From positions 1-64,000 of the forward strand of contig JAVVLW010001513.1 in the NCBI GenBank assembly GCA_034401795.1: a stretch of 64,000 nt of DNA. Direction: 5' to 3'. Within the stretch, counting starts at the first letter, position 1. Every line of letters begins with the position of its first letter. Source of the DNA: Chaetoderma sp. LZ-2023a. Its lineage: Eukaryota > Mollusca > Caudofoveata > Chaetodermatida > Chaetodermatidae. The notes beneath the pieces are model-generated. The model had not been told where the DNA came from. It saw nothing but the letters and a program-made list of their open reading frames with translations, and did not search any database. Shown here in pieces: positions 44,850-55,029 of this stretch. Made by a program: the position numbers and the translations under genes.

Positions 44850-44881
44850 ATAGGGTGGTGCTTAACTTTTGCACAGGTGTA
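44850..44881 (-). repeat. Right terminal repeat of the Tc1-like element
   Basis: GGGTGGTGCTTAACTTTTGC then ACAGGTGTA, ending in TA, is a typical Tc1-family end (complement starts TACACCTGTGCAAAAG). DIRS-3 begins about 13 bases further on. Confidence 0.75.
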
Positions 44882-44894
44882 TATTTCAGGAGCG

Positions 44895-45200
44895 CCCCCA
44901 ACAGAGCCCCCTTTAGTGGGTTGGTCTGTAGTTTTATTAACCACTATAAAAACACTTACCTTTCAATCACTACTTGCTAAATCAAATATCTGCATTTAGC
45001 TACCAGAATAAAATTTTTATGCTCGCTTACATACTCCCTTATGCCTATATCATCACCATGCATACCCGTAACCAGGCTACTGGTGAGGGAACCCCAGCAT
45101 ACGCCTCAGTATAGAATGGCACCAGTCTGTACTCGCTCCTTGGTGACGCGCATGCGCAATAGATCCCAAATGGGAAACAGATTCACTTTTCTAAATTTAA
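44895..45200. repeat. DIRS-3 left inverted terminal repeat
   Basis: Starts CCCCCAACAGAGCCCC. The inner ~250 bp, including GCATACCCGTAACCAGGCTA and CTGGTGAGGGAACCCC, are complementary to 51245-51500. Confidence 0.88.
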
Positions 45201-45264
45201 GTGCCATATATCCCGACTAGATTCTCAAATCATTCCCATGCGGGGTGGCTGAGGCCGGGTCGTA

Positions 45265-45410
45265 GTGATTGAATGGTAAGTATGTTTTTATAGTGGGTAA
45301 TAAAACTACAGCCCAACCCACTGAAGGGGGGTCAGTTGGGGGTTGTTATTACACCACAAAAACATATTGACCGTTCAATCAATACTTGCTAAACCCGTAG
45401 ACTTGGTCAG
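45265..45410. repeat. DIRS-3 internal complementary region
   Basis: AGTGATTGAATGGTAAGTAT to CCCACTGAAGGGG is the complement of the left end; GTTGTTATTACACCACAAAA to TCAATACTTGCTAAA is the complement of the right end. The two are fused with no gap. Confidence 0.85.
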
Positions 45411-45689
45411 TGCCCCACTGTGACACTTAAGTGGGTGGAGATTTGAGAATCCATAAGCAGGGATAAAAATCAAACAGAACATAACCAAATGTTACTAACA
45501 TAACAAAATGGTACATCTTAATTAATCACACACTGATTAACAAACAATGATTTCTTTAAACTTAAATAAATAACAAACCAATGAAAAAACTCACCATCTC
45601 ACACAGACAAACAGTCGTAATGGAAAATGGAGTAGTGAGATTGGTAAATGGTCTTCAGCCTTTTAGATAGAAACATGATATATCTAAAA

Positions 45690-45835
45690 GGAGTGCCGCT
45701 GCGCTCGGATATTATAAATAAAAAGGAGGTAAAAGAAGGCTCGGATTTCCATCCTACGACTTGCATTACCTCAAATAAAGAGCCAGTGAAAGCGAAAGCC
45801 TTCCCTCTAAGTTCATGAGCTTAAATGTGAGAAAG
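45690..45835 (-). pseudogene. DIRS-3 tyrosine recombinase relic
   Basis: The minus frame reads AHELRGKAFAF, SLFEVMQVVGWKSEPSFTSF and ISERSG. H-x-L-R, the GWKS segment and the FTSF tail follow the pattern of the C-terminal catalytic part of DIRS recombinases (compare HDVRG...QW..ESSFTDYY in DIRS-1/2). The expected nucleophile Tyr is not present after FTSF (Leu instead), and the frame upstream contains stops. It is a relic of a different DIRS lineage. Confidence 0.7.
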
Positions 45836-46111
45836 ATTAATATGATCAGAGGAAGCCATCTCAAAACAACGGTCTCAGAATTCCATCTGGCCATAGAAAG
45901 CTAGAGACTGGCCTAAATACCTCCTCTGCATACAGGACCCAAAAATGGGATAAATTGGATCTGTAAAGAATCAGTACAACGGTTGAAACATTTAAAAAAA
46001 AATCTGACAACCGGAGAAGAGAAAGATACAATTTTGAAAATAACTGGCTTAGCTGGGAGACGGTTAGATTGAGTTTTTGATAAAAATCCCTTCTAGGATA
46101 TAGGACTAGAC

Positions 46112-46482
46112 TACAGAGATGAAGACTATCATCAAGTCACTCTATAGAACACCTCAATCAGAAGATGCCTACCATCATCTCTCGAGGCCACAGCACGTGA
46201 CCATTTTTCATCTCAGAACTGGACACAACAGACTAAACCAACACATGTACAGGTGGTTCCACCTTACGACATCGCCCGTTTGTCCTTGTGGAGTAGCAGA
46301 ACAAACCACAGAGCACATACTTCAATGTTGCAGTACGTATCAGCTGCTGAGAGAAGAGATCTGGCCTTTGTCAACCTCTTTTCTTGAAAAGATGTATGGG
46401 CCTGTGGAAGAACTGCAGAAAACCACAGATTTCATCTTGAGAATGGCTCTCCAAGTGTGATACCAGCGATCGAAAAGAAGAA
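46112..46482 (+). mobile_element. LINE 3' end, 5'-truncated, nested in DIRS-3, with 8-bp TSD
   Basis: GACTAGAC flanks both sides (46104-46111 and 46483-46490). The insertion is short (371 bp) and ends in CCAGCGATCGAAAAGAAGAA. Its frame gives the last ~113 residues of a LINE polyprotein (LRTGHNRLNQHMYRWF), ending in a zinc-knuckle-like C-x-C-G...EQTTEHILQCC. 5' truncation is typical of target-primed reverse transcription. Plus-strand orientation is opposite to DIRS-3 coding. Confidence 0.88.
46119..46460 (+). pseudogene. C-terminus of LINE ORF2 (after RNase H)
   Basis: 113 codons from the first ATG of the truncated insert. PVCPCGVAEQTTEHILQCC is the C-terminal Cys/His motif found in I/Jockey-like and related LINE ORF2 proteins following the RT or RNase H domain. 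The endonuclease and RT are absent, so no function is possible. Confidence 0.8.
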
Positions 46483-46499
46483 GACTAGACCGTCCCCAG

Positions 46500-49420
46500 A
46501 ATCAACACCTAGGCACGGATGCCAAAAACAGAATCTGTCAAGCGACTACGGTCTGCACACCATACTTCTAAAGTTTTAAGACAGACCTTGAAAACTCTGC
46601 GAGTTGATCCCTCCTGGCAGAAATCCTGATAAATCGCAGAAAATCTAGTCTCAGGGATCAAACAGACAAAACTCTCCAAATATACCGACTGAAAATTCCT
46701 GAGACTGAATGAATACACTAAACTCTTACTTTAGACATGAGGTCCGGGGAGACTGGAAGACAAGTGAAGACTACCCGGAGAAAAAGGAAATCTGCGTTGG
46801 GGGCTGCAAGAGAGAATTTTAGCATACCGACAGGACGCAAAAAATCTAAGAGGGAACAAACCCTATGCTTGAGAATCGATTGACAACCGACCGTAGAAAC
46901 TGGCCCTCTGAACAGGTGATCCCAGACTGTTCCCCCTCTCATGGGAAGCGTCTGAGAAAAAACCAACACCAGAGGAGAAGACTTGACTTTTAAGAGAATT
47001 ACAATCCGACCTAGGCTGCATTCCAGACTGCAGTTCTCTGGAATGAAACTGCTAGAATTAATAAAAAAAGCTCTGCTTATACTAGCCAGTTGTTTATATA
47101 AACGTGAAGGTAAATAGAACCGTAAAATAAACCTGCCACGGCAGAATTGGCGGCATGAAGGGTGGATGAAAACAAGTAGTAAAACGTCCAATATCTTTAT
47201 GGAGAAGAATCACCTGCCCGGATTCCGACCGGCGAAAACTGAGATAAGTCCTCAATCTAGAATATTGAAGATAAGAGGAAAACTCTTCAGATTGAGATCG
47301 GACGCCATCCACTCAACTTCTTGGTGCTCCCAATTGGAACGAATTCTAAGGACTACTTAGAATCATGAACTCCAACTCGTCCTCTAGGGCTCCCATCTTC
47401 ACCAGGAAGGAATGAAAGATCACCTAGAAACGACGGACAAAGGACGATGAAAATCCAATAGGAGCGGAAAAAACCCAGTGATGATCTCTGAATCAGGAGA
47501 CCTGAACGAGGGCTTACAAAGTGTACCAAAATTAGAGACAGGCGCCCTCCTACTAGACAGCTGGGGAAAAGGGGGGGGGGGGGGGAGGGAGAAGGAGCAA
47601 CGGATCCTAAGGCAATAGAAGAGGAAGCGATAAAATATGATAAAGAGAAAAGGATTGGCCTACCCAGGCTACCACCATCCTTTCAGGTTCTCTTACTCTG
47701 AACCCCTTAAAGGAACAACCTCTACGACTAGATCGGGAAATAACACAAGCCCCCTTCTCATATGATAAGAGGAGGCCTGCCGGACCTGGAATCTAGAACA
47801 ATGAGCAAAAAAGGGGTCAGATTAATCATCATCCTCCTCGAACCGGGCTTAGAACCTGAAGACAGAGAAGAATTGGTAAATATCCTAGAAAGATAAGTAC
47901 CAAACTCAACAGGCCTGAGACTCTCTCTATGGAAGGATTAAAGGGTTTTTTAAAAAGAAGAAGTCTCTCTACCCAGAAAACGAAGATCCTTTGGAGGATC
48001 TACGACTGACAGAATCAGCCCTAAAAATACGGAAGATGATTGACCAAATATATCATAGGCCAAAGGGAGGAATTGTAATAAGAATACTTCAAAACAAAGT
48101 TTATTAGCTTTTCTATGTATTCTCTTAGAGGCAACGAAGTCAAACAAACTAGACTGAGTTCAAAAAGCCTCTAAGGATAGAGGCTAGAGATTTCTAAATC
48201 CTCAGAGGGACTGAATACCTCTTCCTGCTCCTAGAAAAAACATCTTCCGAAAAAAGCGCTAGAAGGATAGCCGATTTAAACTGTGCCTTACATACAGATT
48301 CCCAACTAAAAAGATCCGCAGAAGATTCAACCGTGGCAAAATTCTTCAGATTAGAAATAAACTGAAAGAACATTAGAACAAGAATAATTGGGCAGACGAG
48401 AAAAAACTCATCATGAAGGAAAAGAGACAGACAAGAAGAAGGAATCCAATAAAGAAATGAGGACCAATCGTCCAAGCAACCCCGGAAGGGAAAAAACCTC
48501 AGGTTAGTACGACTGATCCAAGAATAGAATCTAGAGACAATAGAAAAAACAACGGAAATAGATGTGACTGAATGAGGAATCCCAGATTACAAAAACAAAG
48601 AGAACACTAAACCAAAGACAGCAAATAGAAAACTAATTACTTAATGAAAAATTCGAAAAATTTAGATCTAGATGAATAAAGATGAAGAAAAAACAGAAAG
48701 ATAAGAGAGAAGAAAAGAATTAAAAGGCACAGATTAGAAAAAAGGAGAAGAAAGAAACGTGAAACGAAGAGCAAGAATAGGATAAACTGGAAAAGGAAAA
48801 TGAGAAACCCAGAGAAGAAAAGCCGAAGAATGAAAGACATCATGCTAGGAGAACAAGAGAGACACGAAAGGACTTACCGAGAAGAGGAAGAGAGAGAGAT
48901 AAGAAGCCATGCATTAAAGAGCGGAGGACAAATCATCAGAATAGCACTAATAGGTAAAACTTCCTCAGATCCCTGATCTCGACTGACCCAGGAATAGAAA
49001 AACTAGTGGAAACAGAAGAGCGATAGAACGAAGACACAAAAACAAACTAAACCAGAGACAATGAATAGAAAACTAGATATTGAGAAAGAAAAACAGACAC
49101 AATAGGATATAGATGACCACAGTGAAGAAGAAGATAAAGAATAAAAAAGAAAAGAATTAGAAGAAAAGGAGGAGAAAAAGATAAGATGAAAAGAAGTAAA
49201 ACCTAATACATAAAAACAAGACTATTATAAACAGAAAAAACGAAAAGAGAAAGGGAAAGCAAGACTAAAGAGATTCTAACAACCATAGAATAAAAAAGAC
49301 AAGAGGAAGAATAGCGCAAAGCAAATTGAGCCAGAGCTAAGGAAATATTATTAGAAGAAGAATCTGAATGATCAGGCAATTCATAACCTTAAGCTCTAAA
49401 ATAACTCCCGGAAAGAGAGC
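46500..49420 (-). pseudogene. DIRS-3 pol region, heavily decayed
   Basis: No domain is certain. On the minus strand, pieces such as EWMASDLNLKSFPLIFNILD with SVFAGRNPGR (47.2-47.3 kb) and SSPLVLVFSQTLPMRGGTVW (46.9-47.0 kb) occur in the order expected for the region after RNase H, but similarity is weak and stops are frequent. The plus strand is dominated by A and G. The reverse transcriptase motif YIDD or equivalent was not found. Confidence 0.4.
47574..47585. repeat. G-rich run in DIRS-3
   Basis: More than ten G followed by GAGGGAGAAGGAG. Confidence 0.85.
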
Positions 49421-49429
49421 CAGTAAAAG

Positions 49430-50535
49430 CTGATAAACTGGATGCGGAATCAGGTATTTATCCAGAACTAACAGACCCAGAAACATCTCTCAAACCGAAA
49501 GTGAAAGCACTACTACCGGAAATAGATAAAACAAAAATGGAACCGGAAACAGTAGTTGGAAGTTAAGCCGGATCTAACAGACCCGGAAATGAACTTCTCA
49601 TACCAGAAGTAGACGCACTACTACCGGAAACAGATACAACGAAACCGGAACCGAAAGCAGAAGTATGATGCTAGGCAGGATCTAACAGACCCGGAAAAGC
49701 ACCCCCTCCTACCGGAAGTAGATACATACTCGGAAACAAGAAAAAAAAGAAAAAACCCCAGAAAAAACGGAAACGGAAAATGAAGACAGAAGCTTTGACC
49801 GGATCTAACAAACACAGAAAGCACCTCTCAAACTTGTAGCATTTTCTCAACACCACTACAATAACTGAAGTGAAATAACCGTAACCAGAAATAAATAACG
49901 GATGTTTGACCGGATCTAACAGACCCTGACAAGCACCTCTCATACCGGAAGCAGAAATACTACTACTACCGGAAACAGAAAAGGGGCAAAACCGGAACCG
50001 GAAGTGATAACAGATGATAGGCCAGATCCAACAGATCCGGAAAATCGTCTCTCCTAGCACCTCTCATACCAGAAGTTACTACCGGAAACGGATGTAAAAA
50101 TAAGTGGAGAAATAAAATGAAAACAGCCAGATGAAAAAGAGAGTGAGACTCTGAATGTCCAGCCAAGCCAAAACAATCACAGAGCTCATATCCGGATGCC
50201 CGGTCAAACCAGCAGCAATACCGGATTTAGAACCCGCTTGCCCGGACAAGCCAGGAGCAATAACAGGAGCGGACAAATTATTTCATCTCTCCTACCGGAA
50301 GCAGATACACTACAACCGGGAACAGAAGTGGAAAAAACCAGAACCGGAAAAAGATAACTGATGTGAGGTCGGATCTAACAGACCCGGAAAAGCACCTCTC
50401 ATACCGGAAGTTACTACCGGAAAACGGATGTAAAAATAAGCAGAGAAAAAAAACCACCCAGCAGCAATACCGGATTTAGAACCCGCTTGCCCGGACAAGC
50501 CAGGAGCAATAACGGGAGCGGACATAGAGATCGAA
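49430..50535. repeat. Purine-rich tandem repeats with ACCGGAA words
   Basis: Units of about 110-130 bp recur, each with GGATCTAACAGACCCGGAAA, AGCACCTCTCATACCGGAAG, AGATACACTACTACCGGAAA and AACCGGAAACAGA. GCAATACCGGATTTAGAACC with CGCTTGCCCGGACAAGCCAG occurs twice almost identically (50216 and 50463). Located where DIRS gag or leader would be. The minus reading gives SGSG/FRFRF-rich peptides without meaning I can assign. Confidence 0.75.
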
Positions 50536-51244
50536 GATCTCTAAACATACTGGCTATACCTGCATGGGATGAATAATCGACGCCACTGCATGAGAGTAAT
50601 GCACCCCCTCAAGACTTATATGGTCTATAGACTGAGACTTACCGGAAGTCTACAACAGGCTTTAAGAGAAACCAAAGCCTTAGTCAACAAAAAACGTAAT
50701 TCATGCCTGGACGTGAAAGATGTGGGATTCGCCCATTAACGAAAACGGCCGCAAGAATTACGACTATCATCTTAATCAGACTAATTCTTTATAAAATTAC
50801 GAAATAATAGAAATATTTAATAAGATCTCTAGATATGGAAATCCGCTCTAAAGAAACCAAACCTCTATACAAGAGGCTGAGAAACGGATTTGAAAATCTC
50901 ACTGAAAGACCAGGAATTTACGAAGATTCGTAAGATTATTATTTTTATGTAGGCACTAAATATTAATAAGCGAGTACTAAGATTTTTTTATACTAAAGCA
51001 TGGTTTTGATTGATGATATTAAATAGGCATGAATTGTAATACCTCAAAAACGGGAGTACTTCACACGAAAACTGGTAACTCATAAACCAGAGTTAAAAAC
51101 TCCCAAAAAAACACGAAGTATACAATAGACATAATTAGGGAGATTAGAGTTTATAATAGTCATGATTCCTGAATCAGAAAACTCTTAAATATGTAGCTGA
51201 CCTTCAACGCAAAGCTGTAAAAACCTAAGCTGGATAGCAGGCCA
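50536..51244. other. DIRS-3 leader, nothing recognised
   Basis: Purine-rich, no frame of interest. Confidence 0.4.
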
Positions 51245-51550
51245 ACTGTTCTGCTTGCAGAATATTTGAAAAGTGAATCTGTTTCACATTTGGGATCTAT
51301 TGCGCATGCGCGGTCGCGCTTAGTGACAGGCGTCACCAAGGAGCGAGTACAGACTGGTGCCAGTCTATACCGAGGCTTATACTGGGGGTTCCCTCACCAG
51401 TAGCCTGGGTAAGGGTATGCATGGTGATGATATAGGCATAAGGGAGTATGTAAGCGAGCATAAAAATTTTATTCTGGTAGCTAAATGCAGATATTTGATT
51501 TAGCAAGTAGTGATTGAACGGTCAAGATGTTTTTGTGGTGTAATAACAAC
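51245..51550. repeat. DIRS-3 right inverted terminal repeat
   Basis: Ends TTTTTGTGGTGTAATAACAAC at 51550. The last 11 bases joined to the left start reproduce the internal junction at about 45335-45350. Confidence 0.88.
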
Positions 51551-51956
51551 TGATATATACGTTGAATATGGAGTCATAGTAACTACCCAAGCCTCACACT
51601 ATTTTGCCCATCATGATAATACCGATATTAAAGGTACACCGGTATGGAAATTGATATCAATACCGATATTTATTTTTCTAATACCATGAAGCCCGAGTTA
51701 CATGTACCTCTGAGAGTCATTCATTACAAAGCTATCCAAGTCACCGTGCCTATTGATGACCTTCAACCCAAAAATCGATACAGTTCTTCAGGACGCCAAG
51801 CCCAATATTCCACCAAAGTGTGGCGAGGTTCTCTTCCGAATGTTGAGTTATCGCGCTGACAATACATGGATGGCTACCTAAATAGTCTCACGACACTTGT
51901 CAGCTAAGAGGCAAGACCAATTATGTTCAAACCATTCAGCAGCTGTCATACTCTTT
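51551..51956. other. Nothing recognised apart from an ACCGGTAT patch
   Basis: 51600-51680 holds ATAATACCGATATTAAAGGT and ACCGGTATGGAAATTGATAT, resembling the patch at 42235. Otherwise plain. Confidence 0.4.
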
Positions 51957-52184
51957 TTAACCCTATGGTCAAACCAGTCAAAAACAGCCTCTGTAATGGT
52001 GTTGATAATTGTAGAGCGAAGACCGCCTTGGAAAATTCAACACTGGAATGACTGGCTCGAGAACTGAACGGCGCCAGTCCTTCTAGTGGTAAATTTTCAA
52101 AAACACTTCGCATGATCTGCAAATGAACATTCATTAAGCAAACATTTAATTTTTCTGGACCAATCTTGACCATTAAAAGATTAA
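51957..52184. repeat. PAL-A copy
   Basis: TTAACCCTATGGTCAAACCA to CCATTAAAAGATTAA; the loop carries an extra ACGGCG. Confidence 0.8.
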
Positions 52185-52276
52185 AGCAGGTGCAGAGAAG
52201 ACACTGCTCCATAACAATAATCTGTTAGCTATAGGAAGCTAAATAATACAGATTATCCATGAGCACACATTTACTG

Positions 52277-52487
52277 TTAACCCGTACCACTCTATGTTAA
52301 AATTTATAATTTTTAAATTAAATTAGAAGATGAACTGGTGTTCATTTTTCAACAAATTTGGTGGAAGATGTTGCAGTTATAGACAGCAACATCATCCACC
52401 AAAATCACTGATTCAAACTGTACATCAGTTTCTTTGCTATTGACAGAGTAAAAAGTAGAATATTGGTATCAGAGTGGTAATGGTTAA
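52277..52487. repeat. PAL-B hairpin MITE
   Basis: TTAACCCGTACCACTCTATG to AGAGTGGTAATGGTTAA. The tip TTGCAGTTATAGACAGCAAC matches the other PAL-B tips. Confidence 0.92.
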
Positions 52488-53121
52488 AACTGCTTTCCGT
52501 GAGTAGCAATGTGGTCACTAAAGACATGTGGTCTGATAATGCAAGTGACCAAACATAGGGTACATGCCTTTAAGGGTGCCACAGACCACAAGATGGCAGG
52601 TCATTAATTAGACGTTTATATGACCATATGCATTATTGAACCACAATTGTGTCTACCAAAAGAAAGCGTGTTAAAGAACCACCATCATATGACCTAGAAA
52701 AGCAACCTATTATTAGATCCACCATCATCTGCAACCGCTCGCCTCACCCGCAAAGCAAGTGAAACAGGCTATCATATGATTGTTGTTTTCATGGAAGTAG
52801 TGCTGTAACTTAGTGCATGACCTCATACAAATGCATGTAAAAATTGCCAAGGGCATGTAGATCTCTTCAGCCACCTGCCCTCATAGGCATGCTACTTTTT
52901 CTGTGTCTGCAAATTAGGAGTATAATGTGGGCAACCTAATTTCAACTAGGGCACCAAGTGCTAAGTTACAGCTCTGGGAAGTTGCATGCAAATGTTTTAA
53001 TGTGAGGTTACCCTAACAATGAAGTTGGCCAATCTCTGACAACAGCTGATAGCTTGAGGTCATATGCACAGCTGTTCAAATCACTAATGATCAGCTGACA
53101 ATGGATATGCCATTTTACTTT
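52488..53121. other. Nothing recognised
   Basis: No frame or repeat assigned. Confidence 0.4.
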
Positions 53122-53181
53122 GGTGGGTTTGTCAGGTAATTGGTGGATTTGTCAGGCAATTGGTGGGTTTGTCAGGCAATT
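53122..53181. repeat. 20-bp tandem repeat, three units
   Basis: GGTGGGTTTGTCAGGTAATT repeated with two substitutions, directly before the PAL-D copy. Confidence 0.9.
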
Positions 53182-53575
53182 GACCTTTCCAGAGTAATGA
53201 CTTCATATGAGGTCATAATCAGCTAAAGCAGCGTGTAGGATGACATCATAATCATTACATTTAATATAAATGATTCTATATTCTTTACCTCTTAATAGTC
53301 AAGACACGTACAAATTGTATGTGTCTACTCTTAAATAAACATGATGTTGAATATTTTGAAACTAATTTGACTGGGCGCTGTTGCTGCCAAATTTGACTGG
53401 GCGCAGCAACCACTCAAATCAGTTTCAAAATATTCAACAGCTTACCTGTATGGTTTTCTGGAAATTAATAGTCAGGGAGTTTAGAGATCGATCGATCGAT
53501 CGATCCCAACACAATCGAGGTGTGGCTGGAGCTTAGCTGGAGATGGGCGGGGCATAGCTAACACGAGCTCCGCAA
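53180..53575 (-). mobile_element. PAL-D element, copy 3, inverted
   Basis: Begins GACCTTTCCAGAGTAATGAC and ends GATGGGCGGGGCATAGCTAA, the complement order of copies 1 and 2, with the PAL-C hairpin at 53343-53445. The internal GATCGATC has grown into a short (ATCG)n run at about 53486-53505. Confidence 0.8.
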
Positions 53576-53594
53576 ATGGCGCATAATACCCCGC

Positions 53595-54745
53595 CCTGAT
53601 GTGGTCTGCTAAATGGGCACGCCGGTGGCTGGTGCCCATCTTGATTTCGGATCAGCATAAATTTTGATAGCTTTCTACCTAGGTTCTAGTCCAACCACCC
53701 TATGAAGTTTCAAAGCGATTCAAGAAATGTTAACGGAGTTACCGTCCAGAAACCACTTTTCAAGATGGCCGTACTTGGTTTGTGGCCATCTTGGATTTCG
53801 GATCATCGTCAATAATGAAAGCTTTCTTCCCCTGACCTAATCCAATCACCGTATAAAAGTTTCAAAGCGATCTGATAAGCGGTAATGGAATTATCATCCG
53901 GAATGAAGGAAATTTCAATTTCCCTTTCTCTGAGATCTAACAATACTTACCATTACATTACTTATTGATAAGAGAGCCCTAAGGTTCTGACACCTAAGAA
54001 TCTTTCGATTTAGAAAACTCCAACCGGCTCCTGGAAGTATTGATCAACGGAGAAACCAATTTTCAAGATGGCCGACGGCGGCTGGTGGCCATCTTGGATT
54101 TCAGATCATCGTCAATTTCGATAGGTTTCTTTCCCATCCCTAGTCCAACCATTCTATGAAGTGTCAAAGCGGTACGATAAACGGTAACAGAGTTATCATC
54201 CGGAAACACATTTTCAAGATGGGCAAAGGTATGGTGGCTGGCAGCCATCTTGGACTTCGGATCATTGTCATTTCAATAGGTTTCTTCTCAAGCCCTAGTC
54301 CAACAATTCTATGAAGTGTCAAAGCGGTACGATAAACGGTAACAGAGTTATTATCAGGAAACCCATTTTTAAGATGGCCACCGGTGGCTGGCAGCCATCT
54401 TGGATTTCGGATCATCGTTAACTTTGATACGTTTCTTCCCCAAACGTAATCCAACAACCCTATGAAATTTCAAAGTAATCCATTAAACGGTAACGGACTT
54501 ATCATTCGGAAACCAATTTTCAAGATGGCCGACGGTAGCTGGTGGCCATCTTGGATTTTGGATCATCGTCAATTTCGATAGGTTTCTTCCACAGCCCTAG
54601 TCCAACCATCCTATGAAGTTTCAAAGCGATCCAATAAACGGTAAGAGTTATCATCCGGAAACCACTCTGCTGCCCGCCCGTCCGGACACATGGCGCCATC
54701 ACATAATAGCCCACCAAACTTTTGAGCGGGGTATAAAAATGAAAA
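53595..54745. repeat. Tandem array, 'GGCCATCTTGGATTTCGGAT' type
   Basis: About seven units of ~150-165 bp: CAAGATGGCCGACGG, GGTGGCCATCTTGGATTTCG, GATAGGTTTCTTCCC, CTAGTCCAACCATCCTATGA, AGTTTCAAAGCGATCCGATA and TTATCATCCGGAAACC. One unit is interrupted by a DIRS fragment at 53904-54050. The end at 54665-54745 (CGCCCGTCCGGACACATGGC) looks like an element terminus. Short minus frames repeat with the units and are not genes. Confidence 0.82.
53904..54050. mobile_element. ~150-bp DIRS deletion derivative
   Basis: GAATGAAGGAAATTTCAATT to CCGGCTCCTGGA matches the first ~125 bp of the DIRS-1/2 left terminus. It is followed directly by AGTATTGATCAACGGAG, corresponding to the right terminus (AGTATTGATCGAAGGAG). 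It interrupts a unit of the surrounding tandem repeat cleanly. Confidence 0.75.
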
Positions 54746-54796
54746 GGTCCATTGGTAGAAAATTTCAATTACAGCTGCCAGCATATATCGTTACAT

Positions 54797-55008
54797 GAAC
54801 AAGGATTCGCTAGTGGTTTTGAGAAATCTCCAGTTGCTGGCAATGAGACCCTTTTTTGAAAATTTACCACTGTAATGACTGGTATGATAATCGATCCAGT
54901 CATTCCAGCACAACATTTTCTAAAATATTCTTAATTCTTGGTCTGCAGTTAGACATTTTCTATGAGAAAATTTAAATCTTGAATTAATTTGACCATTAAA
55001 AGATTTAA
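54797..55008. repeat. Diverged PAL-A copy
   Basis: GAAAATTTACCACTGTAATG, GATCCAGTCATTCCAGCA and CTTGGTCTGCAGTTAGACAT survive. Confidence 0.7.
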
Positions 55009-55029
55009 ACTCTGCAATTCACCTGTAAG

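Larger units (their letters stand above)
44895..51550 (-). mobile_element. DIRS-3: degraded DIRS-like element of a second family
   Basis: About 6.66 kb. 44895-45200 is matched inverted by 51245-51550 (CGCATGCGCAATAGATCCCA, GGTGACGC and TGGCACCAGTCTGTACTCGC are shared as complement). 45265-45410 joins complements of the two outer ends (AACCCACTGAAGGGGGG, then GTTGTTATTACACCAC). The boundaries follow from that junction. The minus strand carries a tyrosine-recombinase relic next to the internal region, as in DIRS-1/2. The rest of the coding part is decayed and the plus strand is strikingly purine-rich. A LINE 3' end is inserted at 46112-46482. Confidence 0.82.

Noticed and set aside
48637..48843. 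Phe/Leu-rich 'membrane protein' on the minus strand
   Set aside because: Result of the purine-rich plus strand of DIRS-3, which forces hydrophobic codons in any minus frame; several adjacent frames look the same.
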